Positions 13,701 to 25,667 of a stretch of 64,000 nt of DNA are shown here, in pieces. Source of the stretch: Panonychus citri (Eukaryota > Arthropoda > Arachnida > Trombidiformes > Tetranychidae). The DNA lies in contig NW_026515454.1 of the NCBI RefSeq assembly GCF_014898815.1, forward strand, positions 558,001-622,000, read 5' to 3'. Every line of letters begins with the position of its first letter. The stretch's first letter is position 1. Both the position numbers and the translations under genes were made by a program. Under the pieces are notes generated by a model. It was not told the DNA's origin. It was given only the letters and a program-made list of their open reading frames with translations, and made no database searches.

Positions 13701-16700
13701 AAGGTGAGTTTGTTACAATGAGAAGTTAATATCAGGTGAAGATGAACTTTCTTTTCGGTGAGTGGAAAGTTTCATGGAAAAAGATCATGATGATTTAGAA
13801 AAGAGTTTTGGAATTGATGAAAAGTAAACGAGCTCAGGTCAGAGGTTAATTTCTGCAAAGTAATATAGGGATTAATCTGCAAGGGAACATGGGTTTCATT
13901 CTGAATCAGAACTTTTTGAGATAAACATTTTATAGATTTAGTTTCTCAGGTTGAATTGAATTTTTTATCTTCCATGTTTTCGTGATGATCATGGGTTTGA
14001 TGTAAATGGCAAAAGTTATATTGTGATTAACTAAATGTTACCAATATTTTACCTGAATAATGTTAACAATTTTCTTGGAAATTTGAAATTTTTATCATCA
14101 ACAACTCCCTTTGGTTGGATTCAAGGGCTATAGTGGGTGTTAAGGTGTGAGGGATAACTGTGTGAGAGAGGATGATAAGGATGAGGATGCTGATGATGAT
14201 GATGATGGTTGGTGAGGGTAAGATGACAGTTCAATAATTTGTTAAATTTTTATCTAAAATCATCAGAGCGAAAGGTAATCATGATTTCATGCTCAACTTG
14301 GTAACCGATTTTGCTGAAACTACCGAGGGAGATGAAGATAAAGATGATCAAAATTGGATAATCGATTTGGAAACGGAATCATTTGAGAGAGAGAGAGAGA
14401 GAGATGAAAAATATATGAATTGAAACTTTTTTATCCTGAACAATTTTCCAGAATTCATGATATCATTTTGAAACATTGGAATCATCACAATTACCTGGAT
14501 TAATAATCATCACGATCGTCATGTTATTTTTAGGAAAATTTTCCGTAACCATGGTGTTAATCATTATGGATACAATTAATATCATGAAATTGATCATCTG
14601 ACCGATGGTAATTACTAAATTATCATTGTGAAAATGATCACCATCATCATCGTCATGGCAACATAATAAATATTATATTAATATCAAAGGTAAAATATTA
14701 TTCAGGATAAGGTTCATGAAATTGATTCATTAACTGATAATGATGATGATGATGATGATGATGGTCATCATCGCCATCAAGTAAATCACAGAAACACAGA
14801 AAATGATAATCTTGTTAACTTGTATCATCTTGGTCATCTTATTACTAATATCAACCTGAAATCTGAGCTTACCTTGATGATGAAGATAATAACTTGACCC
14901 TCAACCAAAAAGTAAATCATAAAAGTATCAAGGGAAAATTTCAGTTATCATCATGTTCATCATCATGTTTCCGATTCAGATGAAGTTATTGCTCATGATG
15001 ATGATGAACATGGTGATGGTCATGATGATAACGATATGACAGAAAAGTCTTGTTGAGTTATGACCAGTCTTTCAATTACAAGAGGGAGAAAAACTCTTAG
15101 TTAACTTAATCAAATTTAATTCAGTTCGCTAGTTGATTATAATCAATAGTTTACTATGAAAAATAATCAACTGAGACAGAGACCTAGTTAATTAGCTAAT
15201 TTGATTACCATCAGTTTAACTATTGAGTTAACTACATCAAGTTTTGCTTGTTCATCTTATTTTAAATTTAATTTAATTCAATTTATTATTCAACAATTTC
15301 CATTCCTAACCATTAAACTTTCAACATTAATGGTTAATCATAATCAATTATGGTTCAAGTCAATGAACAAAATAAATATAAAATGGTCAATTTGATTGTA
15401 AGTAAATCACACAATTTATATGATCAACTTTTCATTGATAATATTAAATCAAATTACGATTTTAATTGGTACATCAAAAGGGAAAGGGAAAGTTTCCAAC
15501 AATCAACTGTTTCCGTTGATTTTATTATGTAACAATCAAGGAATCAAATTTTGTTATAACTACATTACAACCAATTAAGAGTTAATTGTAATCTTAATCA
15601 TCTCTTTGGTTTAATATTTGCCTTCATTTTGATTGATTGATCATCTTGATCATCTTTTTGTTCATTGGCTCATTAAAAAGATTGTCAATCAAAAAATTAA
15701 CAAACGATTAAACTTTTTGTGGGAAAAAAAGTCAAATACTGACCATTGGTCAAAGGTTGTAAATATTAACACAAAGGAGATTGAAAAAAAAAATGATTCA
15801 GGCTCAGAATCCATAACATTGGTCCATCAATGGTCAAGGATGTTCAGTAATATCCTGATGATGATAACGTCATGAATTAGATGAAGATAATGATGATCAT
15901 GATGATGTACTAATGATAATGAAACAAAAGGATTTACCATGTAAGAGTAACTTGGAAAAGTTTATTTTCACTTTCATTTTATCATCATCATCATCATCTT
16001 AATGTATCATTATCATTATTTAATGATATCATGATGATGGGCAGGATAATGATGGAGATGAAACTGAATCATGAACCAGAATTTTTCATCATGTAAATGT
16101 TTATTTACCAATTGAAATGAATGGAGGGAAAAAAAGTTTCATTAGTTACCTTTTTGTTTTAATGGTTTTCTGGTTATTTAAACGTAGACATCATTAAACA
16201 ATCAAGTTTATTGATGGATGAATAAGCAAATTAGATTAGGATGAGGATGATTAACATGATGATAATCATCATAATCATCATCATCATCAAGGGTAAATAT
16301 TACTATTTGTTACAATTGGAAATTAATTTCCAATTGCTATTCATTTACATTTCAATTGAAACTTTCCATTAATGATTATTATTGTTTTCTAAAACAAAAA
16401 GTTACTTGTTTTCATTATTATTACACAAATTAAGATTCAATTTAATTGGTGATTTAATTTTAAATTGTTTCATTATGATGCTTTCATTTTATCTGGTTAA
16501 TTGTTTACAATCAATTTTGTAAACAATGTTAACAGCTGATGATGATAAATGAAACTATCTCCTGGATCATCAATAATATTAATTGTTGTTACTCATTTGG
16601 AAATTAGTTTTAAAAGATTTGCAAGATTAATTAACTAATTGTTGTGAATAATTTCTAGCAATTTAGTGAAATTTCAAGTTTTTATTAGTAATCTTGACCA

Positions 16701-17249
16701 AGGTAACATTAGTTATGCTAATGAGCTTGACCATCAGATGACAGGTCTGATATTTTCTGTTTATATTTTCATTATTCAAACCAAGAAACTTCCGGATGAC
16801 AAAATGATGATGATGAGGATGATGATGAGTTGGTTGTAAAGGAAATACATAGTGGTCAGTATCAATCAACTAAACGCACTTCCGATTGGTGAGACAATAT
16901 CACAAAAAAAATTGACCATCGAGATCAGAATTTAACTGATTACAATTGCAAGCAAATAAAATCAATTGTTTACCAATCACTTGTATTTACGTGTAACAAT
17001 TAACAATATCAAACAAAATGAGAGGGAAAATGTTATCATTTGAATTGCGAGCAACTGATTATGATAAACACTGACCAATGTCCAGTAAAGTTAATGCAAC
17101 AAAGGTAAATTTTACTAGATTACCTTGATTAAAGTGATTGTATTAATCTAAGAGATGATTTTTTGAGGCTTTTTAAATTATATTGGAAATAACAATTTAC
17201 CAAACTGGAAAATCATTCATCATTTATTGTGAGTCTATCATAAAGATGA

Positions 17250-17285
<36 letters not shown>

Positions 17286-20200
17286 AATCAACTCACCTTT
17301 ACAATGTAACTTATTACAGGTAATCAAGGTGAAGAAGGTAAATTGTTGCAATGGAAAAGAAAATTTTATTTTCCACCTTAACATCAATTGAGAAAAAAAG
17401 AAAGAAACAAAAAATGATTTCGAAAGCTATTTAATAGTAGTAATAGTAAAGTGTAGTTTTGTTTACCTGTAAAAATGGACACACAGGTAAAAGCGGAAAA
17501 ACTAAGTAGCCATAATGATGATTATAAGTAAATTGTTGTAAAAAGAGTTGAAATTGAAAATTGTAATGTAATTGGTCACGATTGTAAATTGTACTTTCGT
17601 TAATGGTATCAGACAAATTGCATTTTGCCCTGAGGGTGATTTTCAAGTTACAATCTAAAGGATAAAACTATGGACGGTAGTGGTTGGTTCAACGGTTTAA
17701 GTGATGATGATAATGATGATGAAGAAGAAGAAAAAAAAATCATCATCATTCCGATGATATTATCATGTGGAGGCGATGCTACATTATTGTGATGATGAGA
17801 AAAGGGGTTATTATGTAAAATGATGATGATCATCATCATTATCTTCATCATCTTCAGAGTTTCATATTATGCTGGAGGACAAAGTTTCATTATCATTTTG
17901 TTGTTGTTATCATCAGGATAATTATCATCATCATCTTCATGATAATAATCAACATGGGGAAGGTCAGTGATCGTCCATGGTCATCGTCACTTTAATGTGA
18001 ACTTTTTGAAAGATTTTCTCTTTTCTTCTTCATCTTCTTTGATTTAGTTTAAATTGTTTACTAATATATTGATTATGGTAATTAACTTGTGTACATAATC
18101 AATGGGTATCTCTTTGTTGGTAACTGAATTAGGATTTTAATTTGCTTTTGATTGGAATCGGAAATTTGAATTTAAAATTAAACTTAAATTTACATTGGTG
18201 TCAAATGTTTGGAAATGATGATGATGATGATCATTTTTTATCTTCAACTTGTCATCCTCATCATAAATTACCATGACAATGGGAAGGGATGATGATGATC
18301 AACACAGGAAGATGATGACAACATGTTCAATCATCTGTTGACCGTCATCCAGTTTCCTGGAAACTTTGATGACCATTTTTTTGTTCATCTCATCTTCAAG
18401 TTACCATGAAAAAGGATGAAGATGATGAGGAAAATGATGACAGGTAAGTTTCTCATCATCTTTTCATGATTATCATGATAATAGGTAAAAGTTAACATTC
18501 TGATTTAAATTCAATTGTTATCATGAATTATTTTTCTCTTTTTTTTTCTTCTTTGCTCTTTCTCTGACTTTTCAATTCTGACAAATGAACAAATTTCATC
18601 ATCAAATGGATTCTGATAGGAATATTATTATTCCATGATAATTGTATCATGAAAATTTCTAATGGATCAAGAGGAAGATAGAAAAAAAATATGAACTTTT
18701 TTCTTTCTTTTCGCTTCATTTCCGTTTCCATAAGAAATCATCATCATCAACAACTCAAACCTGAGGATACAAATGGAAAGTTTCAAATTGAAGTAACATT
18801 GGTAAAGAAAAAAGTTCTACACGAGTTCAGATCAATGTTTCGATAAAATTTGCAACTCTTAGTTCAACTTCCGGTTTCAACTTGTTCCACGGAAATTGAA
18901 TAGTAATTTCCGTTCTCTTCTCCTTCAAATGGTTACATGTTTCTCTTGTATCGACATTTACATTGATAAAATACTTTCCATGATACGAGATAATGTCAAC
19001 ATCGATGATTGGAAGAAATCAATTGATAATCAAAATCGATATATTAGTAAATGTGTTCGAAAGATTAGAACAAAGTTCTAATTTCTTTTTTTCTTCTTCT
19101 ACAAAGTGAAAAAGATTCGAATTCGAAAAATTTTGTTAATTAATCAATCAACTTGTCCATCGATTCAATTGATCAAAAAGGGAAAAACATTAATTTGATT
19201 TAAATTGTTTACAATTTTGTCGCCAATTTAATATGTTGATTTAAATGTAAACAAATCAACAAATCAACAAATCAATTGGTTTTTGTATCATTTCAATTGT
19301 GATAAAAATAACAGTTGATAAACTATAAAAGTGTAAACAATTTAAATAGTAATTGTTAAATCATTATATTGATTAGTTACTACAGTTTATTGACAATTAA
19401 TAGCATTGATTTTGTTCACAAAGTCAAGTTATTATTTAATGGTAACAATTTAAATCAACTGATTAATCAAATGATGATAATGATGAATGTATTATGTTAA
19501 TGATAAGTAAAGCATATGGACTAATGGATGATGATGATAAGGATGATAAAAATGATGAGAAGAGCAGAAGGAGAGAGAGAGAGAGAGAGAGAGAGATGAA
19601 GATAAAGAGCGAAAAGTTTTATCTTTTCTGTCGAAATCGTGTTATCAATGGTTCTAATCGAACTGTAATCTTGTTAGAACTCGAGACTACTATTAACCGT
19701 TAACATCCATTGATTATCATTTGAAAAGTAATAATAAAAAGCCAAATGTTGATGGGGAATAGAAAATGAGTTTGGACAAAAATTTTCTTTCGAAAATTTT
19801 TTCTTTTCGGTCTATCCCCCTCGTCGAACTTAAAATATCTAAAGTTCTAATGCTATTTTGCGATTATCATTCGTCTCATCTTATGGTTATTTCAGGGAAC
19901 CGGAAGATATGGATGATGAAGATGAGAAAATAATAGTTGTAATTATGAAATTTTGAATTAGAACTTTTTTCAGTTTTAATTCGAGCAATTTGAATGATCT
20001 CTTTTCATGTTATTAAATGTTCACTTCTAATTGTCAACAACTTTAATTATTTCGGTTTTTTTTCCTCAAGATTTTCTTGGCAATAGAATTTTATTTTTTC
20101 TTAATTGCTGCTAATTGTGTGTTAATTAGTCGTATTTACTTGATGATAATTAACTCAAATCATTATGGTTTAAAGTGCAAGTAGAAATTGAGATTTGAAA

Positions 20201-20662
20201 AATTTTTCGAATTTTTTTTTCTCTCTTTTTCCAATATGTATTGTGGAAAATAATTGATTGTAATTAGGGAATTAATTTTCTTAATTGTTGTTGCTATTTC
20301 TTACCTGTCATCATATGCAAAATCAGCGTTAATTGTGTTGATATAAAGTAATATTGAAAGAAGAGCAATTAATCCGTAATGTTTATAATTAAGTGTTGAC
20401 TGATTGTTGAATGTTAACTTGATCAAGTAATTTAAAATTCTCGATTGATTATCACAATTAACTAGATCACAATCAGTTGATTTAATATTCAATTGTTGTT
20501 GTTGTTAAATCTTTGATTGTTACGATTGTGATGATGATCACAATTAGTTAATGGAGATGATGATCTGCATAAATGGCTTAGTGATGAGGCCGACGAATCA
20601 ACGGGTTTCGACCGATTCGAAAGGCCACTTTTAATCCTAATCCCGCGATTATTTTTACACAT
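1718..20662 (-). CDS. TMTC2: TMTC2, ER O-mannosyltransferase (5' exons only)
   Basis: N-terminal part of a transmembrane and TPR repeat-containing protein. The family consists of multi-pass ER proteins linked to O-mannosylation of cadherins. The large exon is 1718-2369: its acceptor follows a T-run, and its donor reads GAG then GTAAGT. It encodes family hallmarks including DFWGTPL, HSGSHKSYRPL, HPIHTESVAGIVGRADLL and SKEYGITVLGVSAIY. The preceding exon (20305-20461) encodes a first membrane segment ending ADFAYDD; spliced together they give ADFAYDDSRAIKTN, which matches TMTC2 better than TMTC1. The start is less sure. An ATG at 20662 (exon 20524-20662) joins in frame through a 62-nt intron (20462-20523) and adds a Ser/Asn/His-rich leader. 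No in-frame ATG exists without that intron. The TPR half lies outside the window. Confidence 0.88.
7740..7758. repeat. (GA)n microsatellite
   Basis: Uninterrupted GA dinucleotide tract inside the TMTC2 intron, flanked by GAT-rich sequence. Confidence 0.9.
9828..9846. repeat. (GAT)n microsatellite
   Basis: Pure trinucleotide tract, one of many ATC/GAT runs in the TMTC2 intron. Confidence 0.85.
11404..11427. repeat. (GA)n microsatellite
   Basis: Pure GA tract of about 12 units, roughly 145 bp from a CT tract of similar length. On one strand these are complementary and could pair. Confidence 0.9.
11572..11593. repeat. (CT)n microsatellite next to a perfect hairpin
   Basis: CT tract directly abutting an 11-bp perfect inverted repeat, 11594-11604 and 11608-11618, with a 3-nt loop. 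The arm reads TGCTATGGGAA. Confidence 0.85.
14740..14763. repeat. (GAT)n microsatellite
   Basis: Pure trinucleotide run of about eight units in the TMTC2 intron, followed by a short ATC-rich stretch that could pair with it. Confidence 0.85.
17253..17280. repeat. (GA)n microsatellite
   Basis: Uninterrupted 14-unit GA tract in the TMTC2 intron. Confidence 0.9.
19571..19596. repeat. (GA)n microsatellite
   Basis: Pure GA tract of 13 units. It produces an Arg-Glu repeat in one open frame, which I do not regard as coding. Confidence 0.9.
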
Positions 20663-22827
20663 AATTAAGGAGAAATGATTAGACACAATTAACTGAAACA
20701 ATCAACACACACACATACGAACACACAAACATGTAAATGGAAACAAAGTGTTAAACTAATCAATTTGATGATAGAAATTGAGATTTTACATTTTAGATCA
20801 AATTGTTTGGAAAGTTTTCCAATCAAATTTGAATTTGTAAATTGAACTTTAATTAAAGAGTGAGAGTTGAATTATTGTTACTGGAGGTTAATGGTAGAGT
20901 GATGGAGACTAGGGTAAAGCTTACAGATGATGAGGATGATGATAAATATGATGAGGGATGAAGATGATGAGTAAATGATGTTTACTGGACTAGGAGATGA
21001 TTTCAATTGAAGAGAGAGGAGGAAAAGTTTAATGTTAAAAGGCCGGTGGGAGGAGGAGGAGGAAGATAAAGAGAGAGAGAGAGATGATTATGTGGTATTC
21101 TTATTATATGTATGTTTTATCTTCTTCTTCTTCTCTTCTTTTATCATCTTTCTCTCTCTCTCTTTATGATATGATAACTTTAAGTTTCTCTTTCGATCTC
21201 TATTTGTTTGTCTAAGTTTTTTTTTCGGCCAATTTTTTTTTCTCTTCTCTTTCTTTTGCTATTCTTTTTACATCGTCCATCTTATTGGCTCATTTTACTC
21301 ATTGTGGGAGGTTCTTTTCTTATTCCACTCTCAATTTATCTGGTGTACACTCGGTGGGTAACTAACCCGCTCTGTTGTTAATTTTCATTCAGAAAAAAAG
21401 ATGAACAAGAGAATACAAATTTCCAATAGAATTTGTGTCGCCCTCTAGTGTTTCTTTTCTGAAACGGTTCACTTTTTTCTCTGTTTAATTTTAATTGTTC
21501 ATTTTTTTGTTCCCTTCTTTTTAATTGTTGTTTGATTTTCTTTTGTTTTCAATTTCATTTCTAATTGTTTTATTGATGATCTTGATTTTCTTTTGAGCTG
21601 TTTAATCTCCGCTAATGAGATTTGGGTGTTTTTCTGTTTGTATCATGTTTTCTGGGTCTCGTTTGTTGGTGAGAAAAGGTTTGTAACTGTATTTGGGTTA
21701 ATTTTATTTTTCTCTTTTTTTCTATTTGTAATTATCTAATTGTTACATTTTTCTTGTGGTAATTATCTCATATCTTGCTCAATTTGTCGTATTCTATTGG
21801 TTGTGATAATTGAAGGAAAAAAGATTAATGACATTTCTCTCCTATTCAGATATTTAGAATAGAATTTTTATTTTTTTCTCTTTTGGTTTTTTTCTCCCTT
21901 ACAGACTACAAGAATCACTTATGCTAATTTCTTTCGAAATCTATTGATTGTCATCTCTACCATTTGATCACATTGACTGTCAATCTTTTCATCCATGTAA
22001 ATTTGGAGGCTCTCACATTCACTTAACACATTGGAATGGACAAGGTATCATTTACATGAAGAGAGAGAGGGAACTTTGTAACCCGATCAGCTGTTTGTTC
22101 ACATTTGAATCTTTCAAAAGTTAATCAGTTGTTTCTCATTTTTTGCTGGAAAAGTGTTAACTTAATTGTGGTAATCGGAGGTAGAGAAACCGGAGAGTCC
22201 ATTGAATCCATTTCGAAAAGTAAAGTGATGGCTTATCTTCATCTTCCAAACCAGTTTCTAAATTACCTGGGACCTGTTATAAGCTTGTTGGGCTCCAGAG
22301 AGAGAGATAGAGATAGAGAGCGAGAGAGAAGGAGAAAAGAGAAGAGAAAAAGTGGAAATTCGATATTGTATCTGTTTTCCTTTTGGAGAATTTTGTGATT
22401 TTGTGATTTTCTATTCTTTTTATAATATTCAGTTAATTTCCACCAAAATTGTGATTACAATTTTCTTCCTGTTCACTTGATTATTCATGGTAAGTAAATG
22501 ATTTATGTTTTCTAATTGATGTTAACCAACTCTGATTATCATCATAATTTTCTTGCTATTGGTAATGCTGCTTGTTTTTATTGTCGTTAATTGTTGGCGT
22601 GTATCTGTGTATCTATTAAGACAGTAACTTGTTGACCTTGCTTGGTTTTACTGGTTACCTTATATCCGTACACTTGTACTTGATGTTAGTTACAGTCTGT
22701 CTCTTATATTTGAGTTACCTTTTTTTATCGTTTAGTTTTCCATTATTTCAAAATAATGAATTTCTCTCTCTCTTTTCATATGATTTACTGATTCACATCT
22801 ATTACAGTTAAAGACATTTCAATCAAA
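20663..22827. other. Divergent upstream region of TMTC2 and atlastin-like gene
   Basis: About 2.2 kb between the putative TMTC2 start (minus strand) and the next plus-strand open frame. A good acceptor-like sequence, TTGTTTCAG on the minus strand just upstream of the TMTC2 ATG, suggests a spliced 5' UTR. The stretch also holds T-rich runs, GA/CT tracts and a CTCF-like word at 21439-21450. No coding region is supported. Confidence 0.55.
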
Positions 22828-23130
22828 ATGGATGATTGTTCATCAAATTCCCTTTTAATTGATTGTTATCATTCAATCTTATTGCACATCAACAATAACA
22901 ACAACAATAACAACAACATCTCCACCAATAACAGTGACCATTACATTAATCACACAATCAAATCTTTCTTTGTTAATCCAAATCAAATCCTTTCATTTAA
23001 TTCCAGTGTTTATAATAATGTCTCCACCTTTACCTCTGGACTTCAATTATTTAATAACTTCATCTATTTTGATCTAATGTTTTGTTTTCTACTCTTTCTA
23101 ATATTTACCTTTATTCAGGTGATCAGTTGA
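22828..23130 (+). CDS. Unrecognised 100-codon ORF, Asn-rich with hydrophobic C-terminus
   Basis: An ATG-initiated frame with a plausible start context. It encodes a hydrophilic N-terminus with a run of nine Asn residues, several Asn-X-Ser/Thr sites (around NNS, NHT, NSS and NVS), then about 25 strongly hydrophobic residues near the end. That layout would suit a short tail-anchored protein, or the first exon of a membrane protein whose glycosylated N-terminus precedes its first membrane segment. A CAG-GTGATC site near the end could be a splice donor. I do not recognise the family. It could equally be a chance ORF in AT-rich leader sequence 200 bp before the atlastin-like gene. Confidence 0.2.
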   Translation: MDDCSSNSLLIDCYHSILLHINNNNNNNNNISTNNSDHYINHTIKSFFVNPNQILSFNSSVYNNVSTFTSGLQLFNNFIYFDLMFCFLLFLIFTFIQVIS

Positions 23131-23330
23131 AACTAGTGAATTAATCTCCATCTTTTCATCACAATTCTGGATTATTCCTGATTTTCTCTTAGTTATATTT
23201 ATAACTCCAGTGATTTGATGGTCATTTCTGACGTTTACATTATCTTAATCAAAGCAGATACATTTGAATATTTAAAGAGATAAACATAAACTTTTTCGTC
23301 TTCTTAAAGTGATCTGTTAATTTTTGGACT

Positions 23331-25667
23331 ATGGCTGATTTAGAGACTGTCATGAAAGAGGTTGATGAAAACTCTGAAAGTAAAGTCAGTGAAATCAGTC
23401 CGATAAAAAGGAAACCTAAAATAAAACCTAAACCACAGCCAAAAATTAAAGGAAAAGGTATTCAAATTGTTCAGTTTTCAGAAAATTCTGAAGCCTGTCA
23501 ATTTGATCGTTCAGCTTTATCCTCAGTTCTTCATGATCCTGCAATTCGTGATCTACCAATTGCAGTAATATCAATTGTTGGACCAACAAGTTCGGGTAAA
23601 ACTTCATTTGAAAACTATTGTTTCCGTTACATGGAGAGAGATGGTTCATCAGGATGGATTGGTGATGCTGATGAACCTTTGATGGGTCTCGAATGGAAGC
23701 CAACCCATGGAACTGTAACTCGTGGTATATGGATTTGGGATCAACCTTACATCATAACAACCAATTCTGGTCAAAAAGTTGCCGTAATCTTTATGGATAC
23801 CGAAGGTCAGTTTTATAAACCTTGAATTTGCTACTTTCACTTAACTTCACACTTAACAGCAAATTAACAAATAGAAAGAAACAAAAAGTTCAACTCTAAT
23901 CAACATCTAAAATCAACAATTGTTACAACAATTACCTTAACCTCCATTCATGTAACACGTTTGTTTGTTTTGATCTATTCGACTTTAATTTTCGATTTTT
24001 TTTCTTCCTTATCGTTTTATTTTCTCTCTCTCTCTCTTTCTCAATTCGGATTTCGTTTTTTAGGTCTTTATGGTAAAGATGAAGTTCGTGGCCGTTGGAG
24101 CCATGTTTTCGGTATTAGTACTGCTGCCAGTTCGATTCAAATATTTAATTTAAAAGAAGAATTAACTCCGAGAGATATTGAAGAGCTTCAAGTTTTCGTT
24201 CGTTTAGCTGAGATCGGAATTAAGCCTCGAGGTAAAAAGGGCAATAAAAAAGATCCCCTTTTAAAACCTTTCCAACGATTATGGTTCCTAATTCGTAGTT
24301 GGCGTTACCCTGAAGACTATTCTTATGGTGAAAAAGGTGGATCCAAATATTTGGAAGACATTTTCATTACTAAAGAAAGTGACAAAGATCATCTTAAGAA
24401 AATGAAAGAATCCATAGTCGATGCTTATAAAGAAATTTACTGTTACCTTATGCCGCATCCGAATGATGTTATTTATCGTAAACATTATAAAGGTGAATTA
24501 GGAGCTTTATCAGATGATTTCCGTGAGCATCTTGAAAGGTAATTGATTGACTTTTAATTTGACACCAAAAAAAAAACAATAACAAAATTTTGACTAAATT
24601 GTTTATCCTTTTAAATTTCCAGGTACATTACTCATCTACTTAGTCCTCAAACTATTTGTCCCAAGGAATTGGTTGGAATCCATTTAACATGTGAACGTTA
24701 TGTTGACTTTTTTGGCTCATTAATTGATATTTTTAATGATGGATCATTTCCCCGAATTGATTCATTAATGATGGCAATCTCATTAGCAACTAAAAATCAA
24801 TTAATTGATCATTTCACCAAAACCTATGAAGAAATGGTTAATGTGAACTTGAACTTGTTCTTGATCCTGGTAAACCAAGAGGACGAAACACAATATTAGT
24901 AAGTATTGTATCAATTGAAGTTGCAATTCAACGATTAACTAATTGTTTTCCTTTGTTTTCTTCAGGCTGTTTTCCGAAGTGTTCAGAAAGATGTTCTCGA
25001 AATGTTCGAAAATCATCCCAAATTTTTCACTCGCGAAGAGTGTGATGAGGTTAAGGGAAAAATTACCGATGGAATGAAAATTGTCCATGAGAAAATATCC
25101 AAACAATATAGTAATAAATTCAATGATTATTATGCTGAATTATACCAACAAACATTGGAGAAAATGTACCAAATGACCCGATCAAAGGAGCAAATGATTT
25201 TCGTTGATCCATCAGAATTAATTAGAATACATTCCCAATTAAAGATAAAGATAATCAATGAAGTTCACCAATTAATGTTACTCGGAATGGATGTTAACAT
25301 GAAGCAAATGATTAAACGTCGGATGGATGCTCGATTTATCAAATTTAGTCAAGAAAATGAATCTCTTGTTGAAGAAGTTCAATCGATGAAGGTTCGTTAT
25401 GCTGGAGTAAGTGCCGGTGGTGGTATACTTGGTATAACTTCCGGTTCTCTAGCTGCTCATGGTATGGGTTCAGCGGCTGCATCTTCAGCGTTAATCGGTG
25501 TTCTTGTAACCGGATTAATTTTAACCGGAATTACTTGTGTAGCCGGAGCGGGTTACATTGGCTTTAAATGGTACAAGACTAAGGTCAGTCGGGACAGAGC
25601 CACTAAATGTCTTAGAGCAATGATGTCACCAAGCTCGAATCCACTTTTGGACGATTCCAATGTTTAA
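23331..25667 (+). CDS. Atlastin-like dynamin-family GTPase (divergent, one apparent frameshift)
   Basis: Atlastins are ER-anchored GTPases that tether and fuse ER tubules. Exons: 23331-23805, 24064-24538, 24623-24898 and 24966-25667, all GT-AG. The protein shows a P-loop GPTSSGKT at about residues 84-91, a switch region with GTVTRGIW, the DTEG G3 motif at 156-159, and an LKPFQ...FLIRSW...SYG block typical of atlastin. A helical middle follows, then a Gly/Ala-rich double membrane segment and a short tail. Two key residues differ: the arginine finger normally inside the atlastin P-loop is Ser, and the G4 Arg-Asp pair is Arg-Ser (about 236-237). Exon 3 needs a one-base correction near 24840: upstream the frame encodes ...YEEMV, downstream a different frame encodes LELVLDPGKPRGRNTIL and matches the phase of exon 4. 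Summed exon length is one base short of a multiple of three. It could also be called a GBP-like relative, but the C-terminal membrane hairpin favours atlastin. Confidence 0.8.

Larger units (their letters stand above)
2370..20304. other. Giant TMTC2 intron, repeat-rich, no genes seen
   Basis: About 17.9 kb between two TMTC2 exons that join perfectly in phase. Open frames here are short, mostly lack ATG, and encode simple-sequence peptides (poly-Ser, Asp, His, RE repeats), so I call no gene. The sequence is dominated by interrupted ATC/GAT triplet tracts, ATCATGAT palindromes, GA/CT microsatellites, and a recurring AAAAAAGTTC word on both strands (see findings). No transposase or reverse-transcriptase coding remnant is visible. 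Confidence 0.7.

Noticed and set aside
22105..22398. 97-codon plus-strand ORF upstream of the atlastin-like gene
   Set aside because: No ATG near the start, an Arg-Glu/Asp-Arg simple repeat at the end and no family resemblance.
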